This document shows positions 43,513 through 51,643 of a stretch of 64,000 nucleotides of DNA, piece by piece (the first letter of the stretch is position 1; every line of letters starts with the position of its first letter). The notes under the pieces were generated by a model. That model did no database searches. It was not told where the DNA came from and saw only the letters and a list, made by a program, of their open reading frames with translations. Origin of the DNA: Geodermatophilus sabuli (lineage in GTDB: Bacteria; Actinomycetota; Actinomycetes; Mycobacteriales; Geodermatophilaceae); assembly GCF_900215145.1 (NCBI RefSeq), contig NZ_OBDO01000001.1, positions 1-64,000 of the forward strand, read 5' to 3'. Both the position numbers and the translations under genes were made by a program.

Positions 43513-44498
43513 ACTTCGACCTCGGCCCCGACCAGCGCGACGCCGCCGCCGGTGCGCGCGACTTCTTCCGCGGCTCGGCGTCGCCGGCCGCCGCCCGCGC
43601 CGCGCTCGAGGGCGGCCCGGTGGAGCCCGGGCACGAGGCGCTGGCGGCCATCGGGTTCCTGGGCATCACGGTGCCCGAGTCCGCGGGCGGCGCGGGGGCC
43701 GGCCTGCTCGACCTCGCCGTCGTCGCCGAGCAGGGCGGCGCGGTGCTCGCCGGGCCGTCGCTGGTGACCGCGGCGCGGGCGGCGGTGCTGCTGGGCGAGC
43801 ACCCCGACCTGGCGGCGCGGCTGGCCGACGGGTCGGCGCGGTTCGCCGTCGTCGACGGCCCGGTCACCGGCTCGGCCCCGTCGATCGACGCCGCCGGCGC
43901 GACGCTCTTCCTGGGCCTGGACGGCGGCGCCCTCGTCGTCGGTGAGGGCGAGGCGACGGCCGGCCCGCCGATGGACGCGACCCGCGGGCTGGCCTCGGTC
44001 CGGCTGACCTCCCGGCGCGTGTTGGCCGAGGACGCCGGTGAGCTGTGGGCCCGCGCCCGCCAGGTCGCCGCCGTCGTGCTGGCCGCCGAGGACCTCGGTG
44101 CCGCCGACCGCGCGGTGCAGCTGGCGGTCGGGTACGCGCAGCAGCGGGAGGCGTTCGGCCGTCGCATCGGCTCCTACCAGGCGGTCAAGCACCTGCTCGT
44201 CGACGCCTGGGTCGGGGTGGACCAGCTGCGCTCGCTGGTGTGGTGGGCGGCGTGGGCCGCCGACGCGGCCGCCGCCGAGCTGCCGCTGGCGGCGTCGGCC
44301 GCGAAGGCGTCCGCCGCCGAGGTGCTCGAGCGGGCCGCCGAGACCTGCATCCAGGTGCACGGTGGCATCGGGTTCACCTGGGAGCACGACGCCCACCTGT
44401 ACTGGCGGCGGGCCAAGGTGGACCGGCTGCTGCTCGGCGACGCCGCCGAGCACCTGGACGCCGTCGCCCGCCTCGCGGTCGCCGGCGCGCTCGGGTGA
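43509..44498 (+). CDS. Acyl-CoA dehydrogenase (smaller subunit type)
   Basis: ACAD family protein of 329 residues, about 70 shorter than the norm. The N-terminal half has GFLGITVPESAGGAGAG, and the C-terminal domain reads QREAFGRRIGSYQAVKHLL, ending in IQVHGGIGFTWEHDAHLYW. The middle flavin-binding beta domain is shortened and lacks the usual GSD motif seen in the first ACAD. This supports a partner subunit rather than a stand-alone enzyme. The GTG start overlaps the upstream stop by four bases. Confidence 0.9.
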   Translation: MNFDLGPDQRDAAAGARDFFRGSASPAAARAALEGGPVEPGHEALAAIGFLGITVPESAGGAGAGLLDLAVVAEQGGAVLAGPSLVTAARAAVLLGEHPDLAARLADGSARFAVVDGPVTGSAPSIDAAGATLFLGLDGGALVVGEGEATAGPPMDATRGLASVRLTSRRVLAEDAGELWARARQVAAVVLAAEDLGAADRAVQLAVGYAQQREAFGRRIGSYQAVKHLLVDAWVGVDQLRSLVWWAAWAADAAAAELPLAASAAKASAAEVLERAAETCIQVHGGIGFTWEHDAHLYWRRAKVDRLLLGDAAEHLDAVARLAVAGALG

Positions 44499-45376
44499 CC
44501 CCCACCCAGCTCCGGTACGAGGTGGCCGACGGCGTCGCCACGATCACCCTCGACCGGCCCGACCGGATGAACGCGTTCACCACCGTGATGGCGGCCGAGC
44601 TGGCCGCCGCCGCCGCGGCCGCCGACGCGGACGACGCCGTCCGGGTGGTCGTCGTCACCGGTGCCGGGCGGGCCTTCTGCGCCGGCGCCGACCTCGGCGG
44701 CGGGGAGGGCACCTTCGCCGACCGGTCCGCGGTCGACGCGCTGCCCCGTGGCACGGTGGACGGCGTCCCGCGGGACTGGGGCGGCATCGCGTCGCTGCCG
44801 TTCGCGGCGCTGCGCAAGCCGGTCATCGCCGCGGTCAACGGCCCGGCCGTGGGCATCGGCGCCACGATGACCCTGCCCATGGACGTCCGGATCGCGGGGG
44901 AGTCCGCCCGCTTCGGGTTCGTCTTCGCCCGCCGCGGGATCGTGCCGGAGGCGGCGTCGACCTGGTTCCTCCCGCGGGTGGTCGGCATCAGCCAGGCGAT
45001 GGAGTGGGTCGCCACCGGCCGGGTGTTCGACGCCGCCGAGGCGCTGCGCGGGCGGCTGGTCTCCCGCGTGGTGCCCGATGCCGACCTGCTGCCCACCGCG
45101 CTGGAGCTGGCGCGCGAGATCGCCGACAACACCTCCGGGGTGGCGGTCGCGGCGGCCCGGCAGATGCTGTGGTCGATGCTCGGCGCGGCCTCGCCGTGGG
45201 ACGCGCACCGCGCCGAGTCCCGCGCGCTGGTCGAGCTCGGCGCCGGGCCGGACGCCGCGGAGGGGGTGGCCTCGTTCCTGGGGAAGCGGCCGCCGCGCTT
45301 CACCGCCCCGCTGGGGGACGGCGCGGTCGCCGGCGTCACCCGCTGGCCGCAGCCGCCGCCGGACCTCGTGCCCTGA
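44495..45376 (+). CDS. Enoyl-CoA hydratase/isomerase family protein
   Basis: Crotonase-fold enzyme of 293 residues expected to hydrate the enoyl-CoA made by the dehydrogenases. The start is VTPTQLRYEVADGVATITLD, the oxyanion hole is built from GAGRAFCAGADL and KPVIAAVNGPAVGIGATM, and FARRGIVPEAASTWFLP carries a conserved Glu position. The first ten residues after GTG overlap the preceding ACAD stop (GTGA). It is the last gene of the beta-oxidation-like operon; the molybdenum hydroxylase starts 51 bp later. Confidence 0.92.
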   Translation: MTPTQLRYEVADGVATITLDRPDRMNAFTTVMAAELAAAAAAADADDAVRVVVVTGAGRAFCAGADLGGGEGTFADRSAVDALPRGTVDGVPRDWGGIASLPFAALRKPVIAAVNGPAVGIGATMTLPMDVRIAGESARFGFVFARRGIVPEAASTWFLPRVVGISQAMEWVATGRVFDAAEALRGRLVSRVVPDADLLPTALELAREIADNTSGVAVAAARQMLWSMLGAASPWDAHRAESRALVELGAGPDAAEGVASFLGKRPPRFTAPLGDGAVAGVTRWPQPPPDLVP

Positions 45377-45427
45377 CCGGAGAGCGGGCCGTTTGGCCGC
45401 ACCGGTCGTCCGGGCAGGAGCGCGGGT

Positions 45428-45952
45428 GTGGACACCGAGATCACCCTGCGGGTCGACGGGGCGGCGCACCCGCTGACCGTCGACACCCGCACGACGCTGC
45501 TGGACGCCCTCCGCGAACGGCTGCGCAACACCAGCCCGAAGAAGGGGTGCGACCACGGCCAGTGCGGCGCCTGCACCGTGCTGCTCGACGGCCGCCGGGT
45601 GAACAGCTGCCTCGTCCTGGCCGTCACGGTCGGCGACGCGGAGGTCACGACCTCCGACGGCCTCGCTGCCGGCGGGCAGCCGCACCCGCTGCACCGCTCC
45701 TTCGTCGAGCGTGACGCCTTCCAGTGCGGCTACTGCACCCCCGGGCAGGTGTGCTCGGCCGCGGGCGTCATCGAGGAGGCCCGGGCCGGGTGGCCCAGCG
45801 CGGTCACCGCCGACCTCACCGCGGCCGACGCCGAGCTCACCGACGCCGAGATCCGCGAGCGGATGAGCGGCAACCTCTGCCGCTGTGCCGCCTACGCGAA
45901 CATCGTCCCGGCGGTGGCCGACGTGGCGCAGGCGAGCGGGGTGCGCCGGTGA
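45428..45952 (+). CDS. [2Fe-2S] subunit of aldehyde/xanthine dehydrogenase (PaoA/YagT-like)
   Basis: Electron-transfer subunit of 174 residues with two [2Fe-2S] clusters. Cluster-binding cysteines are Cys41, 46, 49 and 61 in the plant-type ferredoxin part and Cys100, 103, 150 and 152 in the helical part (FQCGYCTPGQ and SGNLCRCAAY). All eight are present. It has no Tat signal, unlike E. coli PaoA, so the enzyme would be cytoplasmic. The GTG start is 51 bp after the hydratase. It is the first of three overlapping genes of a molybdenum hydroxylase. Confidence 0.94.
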   Translation: MDTEITLRVDGAAHPLTVDTRTTLLDALRERLRNTSPKKGCDHGQCGACTVLLDGRRVNSCLVLAVTVGDAEVTTSDGLAAGGQPHPLHRSFVERDAFQCGYCTPGQVCSAAGVIEEARAGWPSAVTADLTAADAELTDAEIRERMSGNLCRCAAYANIVPAVADVAQASGVRR

Positions 45953-46944
45953 GGGAGTTCCGCTACGCGGCCGCGACCGACCCCGCCGCCGCGGTCGCCC
46001 TGCTCGCCGGCGAACCCTCGGGGGCCTTCCTCGGCGGGGGCACCAACCTCGTCGACCTCATGAAGCTCGGCGTCGCCACGCCCGACGTGCTCGTCGACGT
46101 CCGCACGCTCACCTCCCGCGAGGTGACCGACGCGGCCGACGGCGGTCTGCGGATCGGCGCGGGCGTCCCCAACGCCGACCTGGCCGCCGACCGGCGGGTG
46201 CGGGAGCGCTACCCGGTGCTGGCCCAGGCGCTGCTGGCCGCCGCCTCCGGGCAGCTGCGCAACCGCGCCACCACCGCGGGCAACCTGCTGCAGCGCACCC
46301 GCTGCGGCTACTTCACCGACGTCACCAGGCCGTGCAACAAGCGCAGTCCCGGCAGCGGCTGCGGCGCGCTGCGCGGCCTGCACCGCAACCACGCCGTCCT
46401 CGGGCAGACCCTCGACGGCCCCGGCACCTGCGTGGCCACCCAGCCGTCGGACATGGCGGTGGCGATGGTCGCGCTGGACGCCGTGGTGCAGGTGCTCGGC
46501 CCGGACGGCGCGCGCAGCATCCCGATCGGCGAGCTGCACCGGCTGCCCGGGGACGACGCCTCCCGCGACACCACGCTGCGGCACGGCGAGCTCGTCACCG
46601 CCGTCGACCTGCCGCCCATGGACATGCCGAGCCGCTACCGCAAGGTGCGCGACCGCGCCTCGTTCGCCTTCGCGCTGGTCAGCGTGGCCGCGGCACTGCG
46701 GGTCGAGGACGGCGTGGTCGCCGACGTGCGGCTGGCCCTCGGCGGGGTCGCGCACAAGCCGTGGCGGGCGGCCGTCGCGGAGGGGGCGCTGCGCGGGCGG
46801 CCGGCCACGGAGGAGTCGTTCGCCGCGGCCGCCGACGCCGAGCTCGCCGCGGCCACCCCGCTGCCCGGCAACGGCTACAAGGTGCCGCTGGCCCGCAACG
46901 TCGTCGTCCGCACGCTCCTCGAGCTGACCGGAGGCCTCGCATGA
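45949..46944 (+). CDS. FAD-binding subunit with [4Fe-4S] motif (PaoB/YagS-like)
   Basis: FAD subunit of 331 residues. FLGGGTNLVDLMK is the pyrophosphate-binding loop, and AAASGQLRNRATTAGNLLQ the second FAD loop. A distinctive insert, RCGYFTDVTRPCNKRSPGSG then CGAL and HRNHAVLG, carries Cys residues placed as in E. coli PaoB, where they bind an extra [4Fe-4S] cluster. This separates it from ordinary CoxM-type subunits. Its GTG overlaps the stop of the iron-sulfur subunit (GTGA), and its stop overlaps the Mo subunit ATG. Confidence 0.93.
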   Translation: MREFRYAAATDPAAAVALLAGEPSGAFLGGGTNLVDLMKLGVATPDVLVDVRTLTSREVTDAADGGLRIGAGVPNADLAADRRVRERYPVLAQALLAAASGQLRNRATTAGNLLQRTRCGYFTDVTRPCNKRSPGSGCGALRGLHRNHAVLGQTLDGPGTCVATQPSDMAVAMVALDAVVQVLGPDGARSIPIGELHRLPGDDASRDTTLRHGELVTAVDLPPMDMPSRYRKVRDRASFAFALVSVAAALRVEDGVVADVRLALGGVAHKPWRAAVAEGALRGRPATEESFAAAADAELAAATPLPGNGYKVPLARNVVVRTLLELTGGLA

Positions 46945-49049
46945 CCACCGTCGACCGCGTCGTCGGCGCCGGCATCGACCGCATCGACGGCCCCGCGAAG
47001 GTGCGCGGCACCGCGCCCTACGCCTACGAGCACGACCCGGGCGAGCCGATCGCCCACGTCGCGCTCGTGCAGAGCACCGTCAACCGCGGCCGGATCACCC
47101 AGCTGGACCCCACCCGCGCCGAGGCGATGGCCGGCGTGCTCGCCGTCCTCACCCCGGCCAACGCGCCGCGGCTGTCCGGCGACCTCGCCTCCGACCTGCC
47201 CGTGCTGCAATCCCTCGACGTGCACTACCAGGGGCAGGTGGTCGCGGTCGTCGTGGCCGAGACCTCGGAGGTCGCGAAGGCCGCCGTCGGGGAGGTGTCC
47301 GTCGAGTACGCCGCCGAGCCGCCGGACGTGCGGCTGGCCGTGGACCGGCCCGACCTGTACGCGCCGGAGAAGATCATGGCCGGCTACGAGACCGACTCGG
47401 TGATCGGCGACGTCGACGGCGCGCTGGCCGCCGCGGCCGTCACCGTCGACGCCACCTACGAGACGCCGACCCAGCACAACAACCCCATCGAGATGCACAC
47501 CTCGATGGCCCGCTGGGACGGTGACCAGCTGACGATGTGGGACGCCAACCAGGGCCCGCACAACATCGTCAACGACCTGGTCGCCGGCTTCGCCCTCGAC
47601 GGCGGGCACCAGGTGCGGATCATCTCGCCCTACGTCGGCGGGGCGTTCGGGTCCAAGGCGTTCACCCACCCCAACCAGATGGTGGCCGCGATGGCCGCGC
47701 GGGTGGTCGGGCGCACCGTCGTCCTGGAGCTGACCCGGCAGCAGATGTTCAGCCTGGTCGGGCACCGGACGCCGACCATCCAGCGGGTCCGGCTGGGCGC
47801 CGACCCCGAGGGCCGGCTGTCCGCGATCAGCCACGAGGTCGTCGAGCACACCTCGCGGGTCAACGAGTTCGCCGAGCAGACCGCCACCCCCACGCGGGTC
47901 CTGTACGCGGCCCCGAACCGGCGGACGACGCACCGGCTGGCCCGGCTCGACGTCCCGCCGCCGACGATCATGCGGGCGCCGGGGGAGACCCCGGGCATGT
48001 TCGCCCTGGAGTCGGCGATGGACGAGCTGGCGCACGAGCTCGGCATCGACCCGGTCGAGCTGCGCATCCGCAACGAGCCGACCGAGGACCCCGAGCGGCA
48101 CATCCCGTGGTCCTCGCGGTCGCTGGTGCAGTGCCTGCGCACCGGCGCCGAGCGGTTCGGCTGGGCCGGGCGCGACCTGCGGCCGGGCGTGCGGACCGAC
48201 GGCCGCTGGTTGGTGGGCACCGGCGTCGCCGCGGCCACCTACCCGGCCCGGCGGCGCAAGGCCGACTGCCGCATCTCCGTCGCAGGCACACCGGCGGGTC
48301 CCGCCCGGTACGTCGTCGAGATCGACGGGTCCGACATCGGCACCGGCGCGTGGACCGCGCTGACCCAGATCGCCGCCGACGCGCTCGGGGTGGGCATGGG
48401 CGACGTCGAGCTGCGGATCGGCGACAGCCGGTTGCCCTTCGCCGGCGGCGCCGGCGGCTCCACCGGGCTGGCCTCGTGGGGATCGGCGATCGTGCTCACC
48501 GCGCGGGAGCTGCGCCGCCGGCTGGAGGACGAGTACGGCGGCCAGGTGCCGCCCGACGGGGTCACCGTGGACGGCGGCGTCCCCGGGCCCTCGCCGCACG
48601 CGCAGGAGCGGTCGATGCACTCCTTCGGCGCGCACTTCGTGGAGGTGCGGGTCGACGCGGACACCGGCGAGGTGCGGGTGCCGCGGGCGACGAGCGTGTA
48701 CGCGGCCGGGACGATCGTGAACGCGAAGACCGCCCGGTCGCAGTTCCTCGGCGGCTTCTGCATGGGCCTGTCGATGGCGCTGCACGAGGAGTCGGTGCAG
48801 GACGAGGTGCACGGCCACTACGCCAACCACGACCTCGCCGAGTACCACGTGGCCACCAACGCCGACATCGGCGAGATCGACATCGCCTGGCTCGACGAGG
48901 ACGACCCGTACGTCAACGAGCTCGGGCTGAAGGGGATCGGCGAGATCGGCATCACCGGCGCCGCGGCCGCCGTCGCCAACGGCTACTGGCACGCCACCTG
49001 CAAGCGCATCCGCGACCTGCCCATCACCCCCGACAAGTACTTCCGCTGA
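46941..49049 (+). CDS. Molybdenum-binding catalytic subunit (PaoC/YagR-like)
   Basis: Catalytic subunit of 702 residues binding molybdopterin cofactor. The N-terminal aldehyde oxidase a/b domain starts GIDRIDGPAKVRGTAPYAYE. The Mo domain includes YVGGAFGSKAFTHPNQMVAA, RAPGETPGMFALESAMDELA and the catalytic glutamate Glu668 in LGLKGIGEIGITG. The closest described match is E. coli PaoC, which oxidises a wide range of aromatic aldehydes. No XdhC/PaoD insertion chaperone gene is nearby. ATG 46941 overlaps the FAD-subunit stop. A hairpin at 49056-49100 follows. Confidence 0.94.
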   Translation: MTTVDRVVGAGIDRIDGPAKVRGTAPYAYEHDPGEPIAHVALVQSTVNRGRITQLDPTRAEAMAGVLAVLTPANAPRLSGDLASDLPVLQSLDVHYQGQVVAVVVAETSEVAKAAVGEVSVEYAAEPPDVRLAVDRPDLYAPEKIMAGYETDSVIGDVDGALAAAAVTVDATYETPTQHNNPIEMHTSMARWDGDQLTMWDANQGPHNIVNDLVAGFALDGGHQVRIISPYVGGAFGSKAFTHPNQMVAAMAARVVGRTVVLELTRQQMFSLVGHRTPTIQRVRLGADPEGRLSAISHEVVEHTSRVNEFAEQTATPTRVLYAAPNRRTTHRLARLDVPPPTIMRAPGETPGMFALESAMDELAHELGIDPVELRIRNEPTEDPERHIPWSSRSLVQCLRTGAERFGWAGRDLRPGVRTDGRWLVGTGVAAATYPARRRKADCRISVAGTPAGPARYVVEIDGSDIGTGAWTALTQIAADALGVGMGDVELRIGDSRLPFAGGAGGSTGLASWGSAIVLTARELRRRLEDEYGGQVPPDGVTVDGGVPGPSPHAQERSMHSFGAHFVEVRVDADTGEVRVPRATSVYAAGTIVNAKTARSQFLGGFCMGLSMALHEESVQDEVHGHYANHDLAEYHVATNADIGEIDIAWLDEDDPYVNELGLKGIGEIGITGAAAAVANGYWHATCKRIRDLPITPDKYFR

Positions 49050-49055
49050 GCCGCT

Positions 49056-49100
49056 GATGGAGTGGTTCCGCCGGGGTCACGCCGACGGAACCACCCCATC
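49056..49100 (+). terminator. Hairpin between the Mo hydroxylase operon and hrpB
   Basis: Arms GATGG-A-GTGGTTCCG (49056-49070) and CGGAACCAC-C-CCATC (49086-49100) pair with one mismatch around a 15-nt loop. It begins 7 bp after the Mo-subunit stop. There is no T-run. Confidence 0.7.
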
Positions 49101-49123
49101 GGCGCTCCGGGAGACTGACCTGC

Positions 49124-51601
49124 GTGCTGCCACCACCCGGGACGCCGGGCACCGACCTCCCGGTCCGCGCGGTGCTGCCGGCCCTGGACGCCGCGCTGAC
49201 CGGCACCGGCAGCGCGGTGCTGGTCGCCCCGCCGGGTACCGGGAAGACGACCCTCGTCCCGCTGGCCCTGGCCGGGGCGCTCCCGGGCCGGGTGCTGGTG
49301 GCCGAGCCGCGCCGGGTCGCCACCCGCGCCGCCGCCCACCGGATGGCCGCGCTGGTCGGCGAGCCGGTGGGCCGGTCGGTCGGCTACAGCGTGCGCGGGG
49401 ACAGCCGGCGCAGCGAGGACACCCGCGTCGAGGTGGTCACCACCGGACTGCTGGTGCGCCGGCTGCAGGCCGACCCCGAGCTGGCCGGGGTGGCCGCCGT
49501 CGTCCTCGACGAGTGCCACGAGCGGCACCTGGACACCGACCTGGCGCTCGCCTTCACCCTCGACGCGCGGGCCGCGCTGCGCCCGGAGCTGCGGTTGCTG
49601 GCGATGTCGGCGACCGCGCAGGCCGGCCGGCTGGCGGTCCTGCTGGGCGGGGCGGACCCGGCGCCCGTGGTGGAGGCGACCGGCACGCTGCACGACGTCG
49701 AGGCGGTGTGGTGCCCGCCGGAGCCCGCGCTGCCGCCCCCGCACGGCGGCCGGGTCGACCCGCGGCTGCTCGACGCCGTCGCCGCGACCACCCGCCGCGC
49801 CCTGGCCGGGACCGCGGGCGACGTCCTCGTCTTCCTGCCCGGCGCCGCCGAGATCGCCGGCGTCACCGGCCGGCTGCGCGGGGTCGATGCCGACGTCCGG
49901 CCGCTGCACGGACGGCTGCCCGCCGCCGACCAGGACGCCGCGCTGACCCCCGGCCCGCGGCGGCGGGTGGTGCTGAGCACCGACGTCGCCGAGAGCAGCC
50001 TGACCGTGCCCGGGGTGCGGACCGTCGTCGACGCGGGGCTGGCCCGGGTGCCGCGGTTCGACGTGTCCCGCGGGCTCGGCGCGCTGGCGACGGTGCGGGT
50101 GTCGCGCTCCTCCGCGGTCCAGCGGGCGGGGCGGGCCGGACGCGAGGGGCCGGGCCGGGTGTACCGGCTGTGGTCGGAGGCCGAGCACGCCCGCCTGCCG
50201 GCCGCGCCGGAGCCGGAGATCGCCGTCGCCGACCTCACCGGCCTGGCCCTCGAGCTGGCCTGCTGGGGTGCGCCCGAGGGCACCGGCCTCGCGCTGCCCG
50301 ACCCGGCCCCGGCCGCCGCGTTCGCCGTCGCCCGGGCGGCCCTGCACGACCTCGGCGCGGTGGACGACGCCGGCCGGGTGACCGCCCGCGGCCGGTCGCT
50401 CACCGCCGTCGGCGCCCACCCCCGCCTGGCGCGCGCGCTGCTGGACGGCGCCCCACGGGTCGGTTCGCGCCGTGCGGCCGAGGTGGTGGCGCTGCTCTCG
50501 GCGGACCTCCCCGCCGGCTCCGACGACCTGGTCGCCGAGTGGCGGGCGCTGCGCGCGGGCCGCGGCGGGGCGGCGGCCCGCTGGCGGGAGGAGGTGGCCC
50601 GGCTGGCCCGCGCCGTCCCGCCGGCGCCGGATCCCGGCGTGCCCGGCGACGTCGCCGCCGGTCTGGTCGTGGGTCTCGCCCATCCCGACTGGCTGGCCCG
50701 CCGGCGCCCCGGCACCGAACGCACCTACCTGCTGGCGGCCGGCACCGGCGCGGAGCTGACCCCGGGCACCGCGCTGGCCGGGGCGCCCTGGCTGGCGGTG
50801 GCCGCCGCGGACCGGCAGCCGGGCCGGCGCGACGCCCGGGTGCGGGCGGCGGTGGCCGTCGACGAGGCCACCGCCCGGGAGGTCGGGAGCGTCCGCGACG
50901 GGCCCGAGGTGACCTGGCGGGACGGCGACGTGGCCGCGGCCCGCGTCGAGCGCCTCGGCGCGATCGTGCTCACCGAGCGCCCGCTGCCCGATCCGGATCC
51001 GGCCGCGGTCGCCGCCGCGGTCGCCGAGGGCCTGCGCCGCGAGGGGCTCGCGCTGCTGCGCTGGACCCCGGCCGCCCGGGCGTTGCGCGAGCGGCTGGCC
51101 GCGGCACACGCCGGTCTCGGGGAGCCCTGGCCGGCGGTGGACGACGACGCGCTGGGCACCGCGCTCGCCGCGACCCCGGCCGTCTCCGCCGCCCGCGGCC
51201 GCGCCGACCTGACCCGGATCGACGTGGTCGCGGCGCTGCGGGCGCTGGTGCCGTGGCAGCTGGCCGGCCGGCTCGACGAGCTGGTGCCCGAGCGGGTGGA
51301 GGTGCCGACCGGCTCGCGGGTGCGGGTGGACTACACCGACCCCGCGGTGCCCACGCTGTCGGTGCGGGTGCAGGAGGTGTTCGGGTGGGCGGCGGCGCCG
51401 GTGGTGGCCGGGCGGCCGCTGCGGCTGCAGCTGCTCTCCCCGGCGCACCGGGTGGTGGCCACGACCGCGGACCTGGCCGGCTTCTGGGTCACCGGCTACC
51501 CCGGCGTCCGCGCCGAGCTGCGCGGCCGGTACCCGCGGCACCCCTGGCCGGAGGACCCGGCGACCGCTCCGCCCACCCGCCGCGCCGCACCCCGCAGGTA
51601 G
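49124..51601 (+). CDS. hrpB: ATP-dependent helicase HrpB
   Basis: DEAH-family RNA helicase of 825 residues, close to the usual HrpB length. The Walker A is APPGTGKT (35-42), DEAH-box variant DECH at 129-132, SAT motif MSATAQAGRLAVLL, and the helicase C motifs STDVAESSLTVPGVRTVVD and QRAGRAGREGPGRVYRLW. The HrpB-specific C-terminal region ends with GRYPRHPWPEDP. Its RNA substrate is unknown in bacteria. The GTG at 49124 lies just after the upstream hairpin. A perfect 20-bp hairpin closes the gene. Confidence 0.95.
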   Translation: MLPPPGTPGTDLPVRAVLPALDAALTGTGSAVLVAPPGTGKTTLVPLALAGALPGRVLVAEPRRVATRAAAHRMAALVGEPVGRSVGYSVRGDSRRSEDTRVEVVTTGLLVRRLQADPELAGVAAVVLDECHERHLDTDLALAFTLDARAALRPELRLLAMSATAQAGRLAVLLGGADPAPVVEATGTLHDVEAVWCPPEPALPPPHGGRVDPRLLDAVAATTRRALAGTAGDVLVFLPGAAEIAGVTGRLRGVDADVRPLHGRLPAADQDAALTPGPRRRVVLSTDVAESSLTVPGVRTVVDAGLARVPRFDVSRGLGALATVRVSRSSAVQRAGRAGREGPGRVYRLWSEAEHARLPAAPEPEIAVADLTGLALELACWGAPEGTGLALPDPAPAAAFAVARAALHDLGAVDDAGRVTARGRSLTAVGAHPRLARALLDGAPRVGSRRAAEVVALLSADLPAGSDDLVAEWRALRAGRGGAAARWREEVARLARAVPPAPDPGVPGDVAAGLVVGLAHPDWLARRRPGTERTYLLAAGTGAELTPGTALAGAPWLAVAAADRQPGRRDARVRAAVAVDEATAREVGSVRDGPEVTWRDGDVAAARVERLGAIVLTERPLPDPDPAAVAAAVAEGLRREGLALLRWTPAARALRERLAAAHAGLGEPWPAVDDDALGTALAATPAVSAARGRADLTRIDVVAALRALVPWQLAGRLDELVPERVEVPTGSRVRVDYTDPAVPTLSVRVQEVFGWAAAPVVAGRPLRLQLLSPAHRVVATTADLAGFWVTGYPGVRAELRGRYPRHPWPEDPATAPPTRRAAPRR

Positions 51602-51643
51602 CGGAGGCTGGGAGTGCAGGAAACCTGCACTCCCAGCCTCCGC
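51601..51643. terminator. Perfect 20-bp bidirectional hairpin
   Basis: GCGGAGGCTGGGAGTGCAGG and its exact reverse complement flank an AAA loop. It fills the whole gap between the convergent hrpB stop and the permease stop, so it probably terminates both genes. Confidence 0.85.

Noticed and set aside
45885-46940. Plus-strand upstream extension of the Mo subunit frame
   Set aside because: It overlaps the FAD subunit gene in another frame and is Arg/Pro-rich; the real start is ATG 46941.
46875-48992. Minus-strand frame of 705 codons opposite the Mo subunit
   Set aside because: Antisense artefact of high GC; low-complexity product without motifs.
48983-51541. Minus-strand frame of 852 codons opposite hrpB
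   Set aside because: GC-rich antisense frame; the plus strand encodes a full, motif-complete helicase.
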